A stretch of 64,000 bases of DNA from Pseudobdellovibrionaceae bacterium (GTDB lineage Bacteria; Bdellovibrionota; Bdellovibrionia; Bdellovibrionales; Bdellovibrionaceae). The stretch lies in contig JALHMX010000004.1 in NCBI GenBank assembly GCA_022843825.1, positions 108,349 through 172,348 on the forward strand, given 5' to 3'. Below are positions 1-8,393 of the stretch, piece by piece; positions within the stretch are counted from its first letter, which is position 1, and every line of letters starts with the position of its first letter. A program made the translations under genes and the position numbers. Under the pieces are notes generated by a model. It had not been told where the DNA came from. It made no database searches and was given only the letters and a program-made list of their open reading frames with translations.

Positions 1-1
1 A

Positions 2-508
2 GGGTGTAACATAGATAAGTCTCAGCCGAACATAGAGCCTATTCAAGATATGTTAGACTCGCCAGCTGTTGATGCCCAAGAGTATGATGCGTCTTCGCCT
101 AATAAATCAGGAATGCGAGTTCCGCCTGAGGGCACTCAGCCTAAGGGATTTGTCCCTTATCGCTACGCTGCTGATCTAGAGCGGGCGCAAAAAAACGCAA
201 ATCCATTAGCCTCTAAAATGGATGATGAAATTCTGGGTGTGGGTTTAAAGTACTACACTATTCACTGTGCTATTTGTCATGGTGATCAAGGTGAGGGTGC
301 GGATAAAAGCTCGATCGCAGAGAAGATGGCCTTGAAGCCACCGACTTTATTGAGCGATAAAGTCAAAGCGTGGACCGATGGTCATATTTATCACGTCATT
401 ACAGTCGGGCAAGGGGTAATGGGGCCTTATGCTTCACACATTCCAGAACAATATCGTTGGCAGGTCGTGAACTATATTAGATATCTGCAAAATACAGATA
501 AAAAATAG
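2..508 (+). CDS. actE: Alternative complex III cytochrome c subunit ActE, 5' partial
   Basis: Mono-haem cytochrome c subunit of the quinol:cytochrome c oxidoreductase called alternative complex III. The reading frame is open to the window edge and begins with Gly-Cys-Asn, which looks like the end of a lipobox. The true start therefore lies upstream and the mature protein is probably a lipoprotein anchored on the periplasmic face. A later ATG at 50 is internal. The haem-binding motif CAICH is visible mid-protein, followed by a C-terminal stretch with GVMGPYASHI, whose Met is a candidate sixth haem ligand. The next gene, 21 bases downstream, is the membrane subunit ActF, which fixes the assignment. 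In this complex the cytochrome passes electrons from quinol to a terminal oxidase or soluble cytochrome. Partial only because the window starts inside it. Confidence 0.85.
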   Translation, partial: GCNIDKSQPNIEPIQDMLDSPAVDAQEYDASSPNKSGMRVPPEGTQPKGFVPYRYAADLERAQKNANPLASKMDDEILGVGLKYYTIHCAICHGDQGEGADKSSIAEKMALKPPTLLSDKVKAWTDGHIYHVITVGQGVMGPYASHIPEQYRWQVVNYIRYLQNTDKK

Positions 509-529
509 CACACAATTAAAGGAATAAAA

Positions 530-1726
530 ATGGGATCATCACACCATAATATAGAACTTAAGATATCAAAGTTTCAACCGGCTCTAGCTTTTAAATACTC
601 AGCCTATGCGGGAATTTTGATTGGTATTATCGCGGCCGTCTTTGGATTATTTAATAATCCTGAAAGAATGTGGACTGCTTATCTTGTGGCATTTTTCTAT
701 TTCGCCTCAATGGGGTTAGGTGGATTGTTTTTCTTATCATTTAGCAATGCTTCTAAAGCAGGATGGCATTCCTCCATTAAGCGATTGGCAGAAAGTTTTA
801 CTCAATTTTTGCCTTATATGGTTGTAACCAGTATTGTTATGATCTTGGGATACAAGTATTTGTACTCATGGGCAGACCCCACACAAATTCACCGCATGAC
901 CGGTGGTAAAGAAATTTATCTTAATTTTTGGTTTGTTGTAGCTCGAGTGATTATATTTGGTTTAGGGTGTCTAGCCTTTAAACATATGATTGTAGGGAAC
1001 TCGATTAAACAAGATCAAAATGGCGACGTGAAATACACAGAGAAAAACGTTGGAAACTCTATTGGTTTCATTGCTTTTTTCGCACTATTTTTTACTATGT
1101 TCTCAATTGATTTACTTATGTCATTATTACCAAGTTGGTATTCAACTATTTACGGCATTTATATGTTCGCAGGTATGTTGCAATCCACTTTTGCCATGTT
1201 AGCCCTAGTGGTCATCTTCTTTAAAAATTCTAAGTTCGTCAGCGGATATATCACCGTAGAGCATCAACATGATGTTGCAAAGTTTTTAAAGGGTTTCACT
1301 GTGTTTTGGGCCTATATTGCCTTTTCGCAGTTTATGCTTATATGGTATGCAAATATTCCTGAAGAGACAGAATTTTATTTAATGAGATCACACAGTGGTT
1401 GGATCGTGGTTTCTATAGGTCTACTTATTTTTAGATTTATTGTTCCATTCCTAGCGTTATTGCCTCGCGAAGCTAAACGAAATGACATGAATCTAGCGGC
1501 GGTGGCTATATTAGTCTTAGTCATGCAGTACATCGACATTTACTGGCAGGTCTATCCTAACTTTAATGATGGGGTTCCGGTTTTTGGTTTCTATGAGATT
1601 GCATTGTTCCTCGGTTTTTTTGGTTTATTTGCGGTGGCGGCGACTCAGTTTTTATCTAAAAACAATATAGTGGCTATTAAAGATCCAAGACTTCATGAGG
1701 CTATTAAGCATCACGTAACATACTAG
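530..1726 (+). CDS. actF: Alternative complex III integral membrane subunit ActF
   Basis: Polytopic inner-membrane subunit of alternative complex III, 398 residues, the usual length for ActF. Around ten hydrophobic segments span the protein. The stretch SHSGWIVVSIGLLIFRFIVP followed by FLALLPREAKRN is the recognisable ActF signature. In the complex ActF pairs with ActC-type subunits and is thought to take part in quinol handling and proton transfer. It follows actE after a short gap with an AAAGGAAT ribosome site, so the two are cotranscribed. The gene is last in the visible operon. No cytochrome oxidase subunit follows, unlike in many act operons. The next gene is unrelated and starts after a GC-rich hairpin. 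Confidence 0.85.
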   Translation: MGSSHHNIELKISKFQPALAFKYSAYAGILIGIIAAVFGLFNNPERMWTAYLVAFFYFASMGLGGLFFLSFSNASKAGWHSSIKRLAESFTQFLPYMVVTSIVMILGYKYLYSWADPTQIHRMTGGKEIYLNFWFVVARVIIFGLGCLAFKHMIVGNSIKQDQNGDVKYTEKNVGNSIGFIAFFALFFTMFSIDLLMSLLPSWYSTIYGIYMFAGMLQSTFAMLALVVIFFKNSKFVSGYITVEHQHDVAKFLKGFTVFWAYIAFSQFMLIWYANIPEETEFYLMRSHSGWIVVSIGLLIFRFIVPFLALLPREAKRNDMNLAAVAILVLVMQYIDIYWQVYPNFNDGVPVFGFYEIALFLGFFGLFAVAATQFLSKNNIVAIKDPRLHEAIKHHVTY

Positions 1727-1766
1727 TTAATTAGCTATTGCTCGTTATATTAATCAGTGATATCAG

Positions 1767-1789
1767 TCCCCCTTGTTTCGTGAGGGGGA
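1767..1789 (+). terminator. GC-rich hairpin between actF and the glutaminase gene
   Basis: TCCCCCT and AGGGGGA face each other across a 9-base loop (TGTTTCGTG), ending 3 bases before the ATG at 1793. No T-run follows, so it is a poor intrinsic terminator for actF. The right arm (GAGGGGG) is also the only purine-rich candidate ribosome-binding site of the next gene, so the hairpin could instead mask that site. Function is inferred from structure only. Confidence 0.4.
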
Positions 1790-1792
1790 TAG

Positions 1793-2584
1793 ATGTTTAA
1801 GAAGATTATATTATTAATTATACTTCCGCTTGTATTCGCTGTGAATGCACTAGCTCAAGAAGTTGTTTCCGCAGTACGGCCAATTCGTGAAAGCTGGAAA
1901 GTAACGGCAGCCCGTTATGAGTTTAATCGTAAATTTAATTTTAAGATTTTCTCTGTAGGACAAACAACAGCCTATGACTCGCGAACGGACAAAATTAATC
2001 TTAAAAAGCTTCCTGAATTTGGTAAAAATGATGCTGAATATTTTCAGATGTTTAATGATATTCGCGATAGACGGTTTTTAAAAGATCCCGACGTTGAAAA
2101 TTTTCACCGCCGTATTTCCTGGTTATATCCCTACGATGGATGTTTTGCACGTGCAGAACATGTGGCTCATCTCATTAACAAAATAGACCCTAAGGCTCAG
2201 TTTGGCCGAGTTTTTATTTTTGGTGACCTAGAGGTTCAGACGCCCAACAGTACAACGGGTTCTGTTGGTTGGTGGTACCATGTGGCCGTTATATTTAAAA
2301 GCCAAGGTAAAGCTTTCGTGATTGACCCGAGCCTTAACTATTATAAACCTCTTGAGTTGTCAGTATGGGTTAAAATGATGGTGCCAGAGGAAACTGATGC
2401 TGAGTTAGCTTTATGTTCGGCTTGGACGTATACTCCGAGCTCTGATTGTATGGAAAAAGAACCGATGTCTGAAGGCTCTGCGGCCAGTGGTATTTCTCGA
2501 TACTTGAGTGCCGAGCGCGATAATCTTATTGAATTAGGACGCAACCCTGAGGCGGAATTGGGACATAGTCCTCCTTGGCTATAA
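1793..2584 (+). CDS. Secreted protein-glutamine glutaminase-like enzyme
   Basis: 263 residues with a clear signal peptide (hydrophobic residues 5-19, likely cleavage after ALA at 21). The middle carries the three parts of a protein-glutaminase catalytic triad in the right order: YDGCFARAEH with Cys117, GWWYHVAVIF with His163, and VIDPSLNYY with Asp178. This pattern matches the bacterial protein-glutaminase (protein deamidase) family, which converts glutamine side chains of proteins to glutamate and has a transglutaminase-like fold. The enzyme would act in the periplasm or outside the cell. It is a single gene between the act operon and thrS. A predatory or effector role is only inference. A papain/transglutaminase-fold relative with another amide substrate is the main alternative. 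Confidence 0.72.
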   Translation: MFKKIILLIILPLVFAVNALAQEVVSAVRPIRESWKVTAARYEFNRKFNFKIFSVGQTTAYDSRTDKINLKKLPEFGKNDAEYFQMFNDIRDRRFLKDPDVENFHRRISWLYPYDGCFARAEHVAHLINKIDPKAQFGRVFIFGDLEVQTPNSTTGSVGWWYHVAVIFKSQGKAFVIDPSLNYYKPLELSVWVKMMVPEETDAELALCSAWTYTPSSDCMEKEPMSEGSAASGISRYLSAERDNLIELGRNPEAELGHSPPWL

Positions 2585-2696
2585 TTATTATTAAAAGTGT
2601 TGAAAAAAGCCCTTTTTTTTGTCATTCTGACTTCATGATGACTGACGTCGTGAAAATAAATTCAAATTCTATCGTTACCGTTTTGACCTCATTTTA

Positions 2697-4673
2697 ATGT
2701 CAAATATGTCAGTTCAAATAATTCTTCCTGATAACTCTATTCGCACCTTTGAGCACGAGCCAACAACCTTGGAAGTGGCGCAAAGTATTGGGTCCAGGCT
2801 AGCTAAAGATACCTTAGGAGCTAAGATTAATAGTTTGCCGGAAGTTATTGATTTGCGCACTCCATTAAAAAATGGAACAAAACTTGAAATCGTTACTACA
2901 AAATCAAAAGAGGCCTTAGAGGTCGTACGACATTCAGCAGCCCACTTAATGGCTCAGGCCGTTCAAGAAATTTGGCCTGAAGTTAAAGTCACTATAGGTC
3001 CAGTGATCGACAGTGGTTTTTATTATGATTTTGATTCACCATTTACTTTTACGGAAGAGCATTTTGCGCAAATCGAAAAAAAGATGGAAGAGTTGCAAAA
3101 AAAAGATTTAGTAATCACACGTGAAAATTGGCCGATACAGAAAGCCATCGATACTTTTGTCAAAATGAATGAACGATTTAAAGTTGAGTTGATTCAAGAT
3201 CTTGCCGCAAAAGGTGAAACTGAAGTCGGAATCTATCACCAAGGAAGCTGGTTTGACCTTTGTCGCGGACCCCACGTTCAATCGACTGGGCAAATCAAGT
3301 CATTTAAGTTGATGAGTGTGGCAGGAGCTTACTGGAGAGGTGATCAAGCCAATCCAATGCTTCAAAGAATTTATGCGACAGCTTTTCAAGATAAAAAAGA
3401 GTTAGAAGAGTATCTTAAGAATTTAGAAGAAGCTAAAAAGCGCGATCATCGTAAACTTGGTAAAGAGTTAGGGATGTTTACTTTTCATCCCTGGGCGCCA
3501 GGGTCTCCATTTTTTACCGGACGAGGCGCCTTAGTTTATAATGAGTTACTGGCTTATCTTCGAGAGCTTTATTTTAAATACGGCTATAATGAAGTGATCA
3601 CTCCTCAAATTTTTGATGTGGAACTATTTAAAACTTCAGGACATTTGGCTAATTACAAAGACAATATGTTTTTTACCAAAATAGATGAGCGTGATTTCGC
3701 CACTAAGCCTATGAATTGTCCCAGTCATTGTTTATTGTTTGCTTCAGAGAAATACTCTTATCGTGATCTTCCTTACCGTATGGCGGACTTTGGTCGACTT
3801 CATCGTAATGAAGTTTCGGGTGCTTTATCCGGTCTGACGCGTGTTCGAACTTTTTGTCAGGATGATGGACATATTTTTTGCACCAAAGAACAATTACAAA
3901 GTGAAATCAAAAACTTCGTGCAAATGTTGAATGAAGTTTATCAAAAACTGGGTATGAGTGATTACAAAGTCTATCTTTCAACTCGACCTGAAAAGCGTAT
4001 TGGAACAGATGAAGATTGGGATAAGGCAGAAGGCGCTTTAGCCAATGCACTCGAGTCGCTAAAAATTCCTTATGAAATAAACCCAGGCGATGGGGCTTTT
4101 TACGGTCCAAAGTTGGATATTATGTTTGTTGATGCCTTAAAAAGGTCTTGGCAGTTAGGAACTGTCCAGTGTGACCCTAATCTCCCACAAAATTTTGGAC
4201 TTAAATATACCGGTGAAGACAACGCTGAACATACACCGTTAATTCTTCATCGCGCGGTCTTAGGATCATTAGAGCGGTTCATTGGAGTTTACTTAGAACA
4301 CACCGCGGGTCATTTACCAAGCTGGTTGTCGCCGACGCAAGCTGTGATTCTTAATGTAACCGATCGGGTAAATGATTTTTGCGAAAAAGTTGAAAATTAC
4401 TTAAAGCACGAAATGATTCGAGTAGAATTTGATCGGCGTAATGAAAAATTAAATTTCAAAATACGGGAAGCTCAACTCAAAAAAGTACCTTATATGTTAA
4501 TTGTCGGGGATAAAGAAGCGGAGGCGGGTACTGTGTCGATCCGTTTACGTGACGGAAGTCTTCATAATAATATTAAGTGGCAAGCCGCTTGTGATATGAT
4601 TATTAAAAATTCTCGCGATCGAGAATTACAAACGTTAGTTACAACAAATTCCGCAAACAGCGGAGCTACCTAG
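2697..4673 (+). CDS. thrS: Threonyl-tRNA synthetase
   Basis: Class II aminoacyl-tRNA synthetase charging tRNA-Thr, 658 residues (family about 640). An N-terminal TGS domain (residues 5-65) is followed by the editing domain with HSAAHLMAQA. The catalytic core follows, with the zinc Cys in MNCPSHC and the class II motif 3 region LILHRAVLGSLERF, and then the anticodon-binding domain. The frame has a second ATG at 2706 whose product (MSVQIILPD...) aligns better with the family N-terminus. Neither start has a strong ribosome site. The gene ends in TAG, whose last two bases open the AGGAGG ribosome site of infC, so the two genes are tightly coupled. The C-terminal tail of about 20 residues after the anticodon domain is not obviously conserved. 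Confidence 0.97.
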   Translation: MSNMSVQIILPDNSIRTFEHEPTTLEVAQSIGSRLAKDTLGAKINSLPEVIDLRTPLKNGTKLEIVTTKSKEALEVVRHSAAHLMAQAVQEIWPEVKVTIGPVIDSGFYYDFDSPFTFTEEHFAQIEKKMEELQKKDLVITRENWPIQKAIDTFVKMNERFKVELIQDLAAKGETEVGIYHQGSWFDLCRGPHVQSTGQIKSFKLMSVAGAYWRGDQANPMLQRIYATAFQDKKELEEYLKNLEEAKKRDHRKLGKELGMFTFHPWAPGSPFFTGRGALVYNELLAYLRELYFKYGYNEVITPQIFDVELFKTSGHLANYKDNMFFTKIDERDFATKPMNCPSHCLLFASEKYSYRDLPYRMADFGRLHRNEVSGALSGLTRVRTFCQDDGHIFCTKEQLQSEIKNFVQMLNEVYQKLGMSDYKVYLSTRPEKRIGTDEDWDKAEGALANALESLKIPYEINPGDGAFYGPKLDIMFVDALKRSWQLGTVQCDPNLPQNFGLKYTGEDNAEHTPLILHRAVLGSLERFIGVYLEHTAGHLPSWLSPTQAVILNVTDRVNDFCEKVENYLKHEMIRVEFDRRNEKLNFKIREAQLKKVPYMLIVGDKEAEAGTVSIRLRDGSLHNNIKWQAACDMIIKNSRDRELQTLVTTNSANSGAT

Positions 4674-4685
4674 GAGGCAGCTATT
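4672..4685 (+). promoter_or_regulatory. Ribosome site and AUU start codon of infC
   Basis: AGGAGG at 4672-4677, five bases before ATT at 4683. Within this frame, between the stop at 4671 and the first GTG at 4797, no ATG, GTG or TTG exists, so ATT is the only initiation codon that leaves the IF3 N-domain intact. AUU initiation of infC is the classic autoregulatory device in which IF3 discriminates against its own start codon. Confidence 0.85.
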
Positions 4686-5369
4686 AATCAAGTAGGTCGA
4701 GAACCAAGAAGTCCCAATAAGTTTGATCGTGATAGAAAACGTGGTGATAAAGATGGATTACGAGTTAATCGCGACATTCGTGCGCCACAAATTCGGGTGA
4801 TTGGTGATACCGGGGAAATGTTGGGGGTAATGACTGTTCCAGAAGGCCTTCGAATAGCTGAGGATCTGGGATTAGATCTTATTGAAATTGCTCCCACGGC
4901 AAGTCCTCCAACATGTAAAATCATGGACTATGGTAAGTATAAATATGAAAACAAAAAGAAGGCAGCGGCCTCCCGTAAAAATCAGGTGATTGTGGTTATT
5001 AAAGAAATCCAAATGCGACCGCGCACAGATCAGCATGATTTTGAAACGAAGATGAAGCATGCTCGTCGATTTTTATTAGACGGAGATAAAGTAAAAATCA
5101 ATTTGCGCTTTATGGGCCGAGAAATGTCCCATCAAGAAATGGGTTTGGAAGTAATAAAGAAAGCTATTGATTACGTTAAAGATCTTTGCCTGGTGGAATC
5201 ACAACCTAAAACCGAAGGTAAGAACATGTTTACCATGTTGGCTCCGGACCCAGCAAAAATTAAAGAGTATTTAAAAGCACATCCGGCGAAAAATACTAAA
5301 GAGGTATTACCGGAACTGTCGAAGGACGATTTGTCTTCCAGTAGTCACTCTGAGGATCAAGACGAGTAA
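4683..5369 (+). CDS. infC: Translation initiation factor IF-3, AUU start
   Basis: IF3 binds the 30S subunit, blocks premature 50S joining and checks start codon and initiator tRNA. The frame runs from ATT at 4683 for 228 residues. The basic N-terminal stretch with VNRDIRAPQIRVIGDTGEML, then CKIMDYGKYKYE, IKEIQMRPRTDQHD and the C-domain LRFMGREMSHQEMG are textbook IF3. A first-pass start at GTG 4797 would delete part of the N-domain and is rejected. About 40 acidic, Ser-rich residues extend the C-terminus beyond the normal end. The gene sits 9 bases after thrS and is followed by a strong terminator. The common downstream partners rpmI and rplT are not adjacent here. Autoregulation through the AUU codon is expected from the family. 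Confidence 0.95.
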   Translation: MNQVGREPRSPNKFDRDRKRGDKDGLRVNRDIRAPQIRVIGDTGEMLGVMTVPEGLRIAEDLGLDLIEIAPTASPPTCKIMDYGKYKYENKKKAAASRKNQVIVVIKEIQMRPRTDQHDFETKMKHARRFLLDGDKVKINLRFMGREMSHQEMGLEVIKKAIDYVKDLCLVESQPKTEGKNMFTMLAPDPAKIKEYLKAHPAKNTKEVLPELSKDDLSSSSHSEDQDE

Positions 5370-5400
5370 CAATAAATTGTCTCAATATGTATAAAATTAA

Positions 5401-5441
5401 CCGCTAATCTCTTGAAATTAACCAAGATTAGCGGCTTTTTT
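5401..5441 (+). terminator. Intrinsic terminator of thrS-infC
   Basis: CCGCTAATCT (5401-5410) and AGATTAGCGG (5425-5434) form a perfect 10-bp stem with a 14-base loop, followed by CTTTTTTAT. This is a canonical rho-independent terminator ending the thrS-infC transcript. Confidence 0.92.
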
Positions 5442-5464
5442 ATGATTTTTTTCTAAAAAAACTA

Positions 5465-5536
5465 GATCGGGCTAAAGTCGAGCAACAAGGTTCCCGATGT
5501 CATGTTATCCAAAGGGAGAGTCGTGTCGAAGACACG
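5465..5536 (+). promoter_or_regulatory. Structured leader before a small secreted gene
   Basis: Two inverted repeats lie ahead of the ORF at 5549: ATCGGG/CCCGAT (5466-5471 with 5493-5498) and CGTGTC-GAA-GACACG (5522-5536, 6-bp stem with a GAA triloop). The second sits directly before the ribosome site GAAAGGG. The layout suggests a folded 5' leader, but I do not recognise a known riboswitch in it. Confidence 0.4.
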
Positions 5537-5548
5537 CGAAAGGGTAAT

Positions 5549-5776
5549 ATGAAATATAAAACATTAGTTATAATAGCCGGTTTTCTTGCAATGACAGTTT
5601 CTTTCTCAGCTCAAGCTAAACGTAAAGTTTTATGCGAGAAAAAAAGAGATCATGTTATCAAATCTGTTTGTGGAAAATCATCATCTGAAGACAAGCGTAA
5701 AGAATGCGTGAGTTTTTATAAAAGTGCTTCATGCGGAACTGTCGCATTGCACGAACAAGCGGACTCTGAGTTATAG
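5549..5776 (+). CDS. Small secreted four-cysteine protein
   Basis: 75 residues with a signal peptide (residues 1-23, cleavage likely after AQA). The mature part is about 52 residues, lysine-rich, with four cysteines at 29, 41, 53 and 62. Their nearly even spacing suggests two disulfides in the periplasm or outside. A ribosome site (GAAAGGG) precedes the ATG. No family is recognised. It has its own promoter region, separated from infC by a terminator, and a structured leader. It stands alone, with the next gene on the opposite strand. Confidence 0.65.
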   Translation: MKYKTLVIIAGFLAMTVSFSAQAKRKVLCEKKRDHVIKSVCGKSSSEDKRKECVSFYKSASCGTVALHEQADSEL

Positions 5777-5821
5777 TCTTTGAGAGGGTTTTCTATCCAG
5801 GACGTTGTTTCAAGAAAATCC

Positions 5822-6877
5822 CTAAGATATTAATTCTTTGAGAGCCCAATCGGCCAGTTCTTCCAATTTCGGGTCCTTAAGTAATACGCTGACCTCAGGT
5901 ATAAGGTCAGTTATCTTTCGATTAGCGATCACGACTAAAGCATTGCGCTTTAATCCAAATCCATGGGCTCGGTCTAAAGCCGTGCCTTGAAAGAGTTTTT
6001 GTAATTGTTTGTTCGAGCTTGTCAGAATCATTCGGTAAAATTCAATCAAATCTTGTTTTTCACTTTCACTTAAATCTAAAAAATCACTGGTTGAGGTAAG
6101 ATGAGTGGTGGGTATTTTTTCTGTGCGAAAAACTTTTTCATTCCAAGGGCAGATAGTTTGACAAAGATCGCACCCAAAAAACCAATCGTTGATTTTGGAA
6201 CGTAATTCAAGTGGTGGAACAGTTTTAGACTCGATAGTCAGATAAGATATACATTGATCAGCTTTGATGACTTTGGGCTTAACGATCGCTTGTGTCGGGC
6301 ATATATCCATACAACGAGTACAGGTGCCGCACATATCAGGAAGTAGAGTTAAAGCGGGAGTGTTTGCGTCAAGTGAGGATAAAATTTCTGCGACAAAAAA
6401 AAGACTGCCTTTTTTGGGGTGAATCAGACATGAGTTTTTTCCGAACCATCCATGTCCGGCTTGGTAGGCATAATCTTTCTCTAAAATAGGTCCTGAATCA
6501 ACATAGGGTACAAAAATATCACCTGGATATTGGTTTTGAAGTGCAGAGATACCTTTAATAAGCTTATCCTTCAACCAAAAATGATAATCCTTATTTTGTG
6601 CGTACATCGCCACGCGAGCGGGTAACGCGACATCAGTTTTTTCAATGGTGGGAAAATAGCTTTGAGTCACAGTGATGACGCTTCTAAATTGTGAATTGAT
6701 GTTTTGTGGGGACCTTTTAAGCTCCAGATGATCAAGTAGGTACTTCATGGTGCCGTGATAGTCGTTGGCCAACCATTTTTGATAAAACTCTATCGTCATT
6801 GGTTGCTTTAGGGGGATATGACTGACTTGATCAAGTTTTAAATTCTGTTGAAACAAACTTTGTATTTCAGAAAACAT
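5822..6877 (-). CDS. queG: Epoxyqueuosine reductase QueG
   Basis: Reduces epoxyqueuosine to queuosine in the wobble base of tRNAs with GUN anticodons, using a cobalamin cofactor and two [4Fe-4S] clusters. 351 residues, normal length. Visible: VDSGP with Asp128 (the family's proton donor position), the first cluster motif CGTCTRCMDICP (Cys183/186/189/193) and the second GCDLCQTICPW (Cys236/239/243), followed by a C-terminal HEAT-like tail. The start ATG at 6877 lies 18 bases from that of divergent cca, so both promoters must overlap each other's 5' ends. Both products act on tRNA. Cobalamin use links it with the B12-dependent IcmF further along. Confidence 0.95.
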   Translation of the reverse strand: MFSEIQSLFQQNLKLDQVSHIPLKQPMTIEFYQKWLANDYHGTMKYLLDHLELKRSPQNINSQFRSVITVTQSYFPTIEKTDVALPARVAMYAQNKDYHFWLKDKLIKGISALQNQYPGDIFVPYVDSGPILEKDYAYQAGHGWFGKNSCLIHPKKGSLFFVAEILSSLDANTPALTLLPDMCGTCTRCMDICPTQAIVKPKVIKADQCISYLTIESKTVPPLELRSKINDWFFGCDLCQTICPWNEKVFRTEKIPTTHLTSTSDFLDLSESEKQDLIEFYRMILTSSNKQLQKLFQGTALDRAHGFGLKRNALVVIANRKITDLIPEVSVLLKDPKLEELADWALKELIS

Positions 6878-6895
6878 AAGCTAAAATATATCCTA

Positions 6896-8149
6896 ATGAC
6901 GTCAATGAAGTTACAAAAATATTCTGATAAAATTAAAAATGATCTAAAAGCATTAAATCATTGGCCCGCTATTTTGTTTATATTCGATAAAATTGAGTCT
7001 AAAGGTCGGCTTTGCTGGCTTTCAGGCGGTGCAGTTAGGGATCTTATTTTGGGTCTTACGCCGCTAGACATAGACTTTGCAACCGATGCCTTAGAGGCGG
7101 AAATTCTTGAGTTGTTTCCCGAAGCTGTATTGGTCGGAAAAGAGTTCGGAGTTTATAAGATTCCGTATAGTGCGTCGGGAGTTCAAAGCATATATGATCT
7201 TACGGTATTTAGAGAAGAAGATAAGTATGAGGATGGACGACGTCCCACTGTGGTGACTCGCTCTACGCCAGATAAGGATGCTCAAAGGCGCGATTTTACT
7301 ATTAATGCACTTTATTGGGATCTTAAAAAAGAATCTCTTATCGATTACGTAGGTGGAGTTGAGGATCTGGATAAAAAGATTATTCGGTGTGTAGGTCCGG
7401 CGGCGAAAAGGTTTCAAGAGGATTACCTAAGAGTTCTTAGGATGCTGCGGTTTAGTTATCAATTAGGTTTTGAAATTGAAGCAGAGACGTATCACCAAGG
7501 GGAAGTGAACGCGAAAGGTCTCTTAAAAATTAGTGGTGAAAGAATAATATCAGAAATCAGTAAGCTTAAAAGCCACAATTCGCGTCTTAATTTTTTTAAG
7601 GATGAGTTGACGGTCAAGATTTTTGAAATCAACGGATTCACTTTTTCTGAGATTGGTGAAAAAATAGAAAAAGTTCGACGACTACCGGAGACTCAAACAG
7701 AGCAACAGGCACTAACGGAAATTTTATTTTTTATAGGATTCCATGACGAAGCGGTAGAAGCTTTGCAGAAAAGATTCAAATTTTCTAGCGTATTAAAGAG
7801 TTGGTTGCTTAAGCTTAGCCATATTCAAAGGTTTATTGATCAATCTGCAGAGTACTTTCAGTATTGTTTATTAATCGATAAATCAGAAGACTATGCACGA
7901 GCTATAAATTGCTTTGCTGAGTTGGGCCTTCTCGACGATGTGCTGGCGCGACATATTATAGATACATTTAACCAACATAAAATTCCACTGCTTGAAGCTA
8001 AAGATATTATTTCATTAGTGCCTAAAAATATAATTTCCAGGACGTTAAGCACGGTGCGTATAATGCAATTTCAAGAGAAGTTAAGTGATTTTAAATCAGC
8101 TCTAAACTACGTGAAAAATCTAGACGTAAGAAGAGAAGAAAACGGTTAA
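6896..8149 (+). CDS. cca: CCA tRNA nucleotidyltransferase / poly(A) polymerase family
   Basis: Class II nucleotidyltransferase that adds or repairs the 3' CCA of tRNAs. 417 residues from the ATG at 6896. A longer TTG start at 6848 would run into the coding region of queG and is not needed. Motifs: GGAVRD (44-49), the metal-binding DID (58-60), RRDFTINALYWD and EDYLRVLRMLRF. The C-terminal half is helical and less conserved. Poly(A) polymerase shares this architecture, so the exact activity (CCA-adding versus A-adding) cannot be fixed by eye. Divergent from queG with an 18-base gap. An AT-rich stretch follows before the next gene. Confidence 0.9.
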   Translation: MTSMKLQKYSDKIKNDLKALNHWPAILFIFDKIESKGRLCWLSGGAVRDLILGLTPLDIDFATDALEAEILELFPEAVLVGKEFGVYKIPYSASGVQSIYDLTVFREEDKYEDGRRPTVVTRSTPDKDAQRRDFTINALYWDLKKESLIDYVGGVEDLDKKIIRCVGPAAKRFQEDYLRVLRMLRFSYQLGFEIEAETYHQGEVNAKGLLKISGERIISEISKLKSHNSRLNFFKDELTVKIFEINGFTFSEIGEKIEKVRRLPETQTEQQALTEILFFIGFHDEAVEALQKRFKFSSVLKSWLLKLSHIQRFIDQSAEYFQYCLLIDKSEDYARAINCFAELGLLDDVLARHIIDTFNQHKIPLLEAKDIISLVPKNIISRTLSTVRIMQFQEKLSDFKSALNYVKNLDVRREENG

Positions 8150-8241
8150 TGACTTCTATAAATGATTTGAGATTTTTAAGAAACATAATAAAAAGTCTAG
8201 TTTTTTTAAAAAAATAAATTAAAAGTATTGCGTTCTTATTA

Positions 8242-8256
8242 AAGTCTGTCAGACTT
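8242..8256. promoter_or_regulatory. 15-bp palindrome upstream of the LuxR-type gene
   Basis: AAGTCTG-T-CAGACTT is a perfect 7-bp inverted repeat with a 1-base centre, about 140 bases before the regulator at 8394. The size and position fit an operator, possibly autoregulatory. The 244-base region between cca and the regulator is otherwise AT-rich, with no credible ORF. Confidence 0.35.
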
Positions 8257-8393
8257 ATAGTCAGGTAGCGTTGTAAAAAAAGTAGCTTGATAAGGAAATT
8301 AAGAAACTTTGAAAAAATGACGAAACTGAGCAGCATAAGGTTGTGTTGTTAGTAGAATTAAAGAACAAAAACAATTAATCAGGAGAAGCAAGG

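Noticed and set aside
4797..4799. GTG as infC start
   Set aside because: Would remove about 38 N-terminal residues of IF3; ATT at 4683 has a perfect ribosome site.
6848..6895. TTG extension of cca
   Set aside because: Would overlap queG coding sequence; the conserved protein begins at ATG 6896.
8091..8336. 81-residue minus-strand ORF in the cca-LuxR interval
   Set aside because: Low-complexity Phe/Leu-rich reading of AT-rich DNA overlapping the end of cca; no ribosome site.
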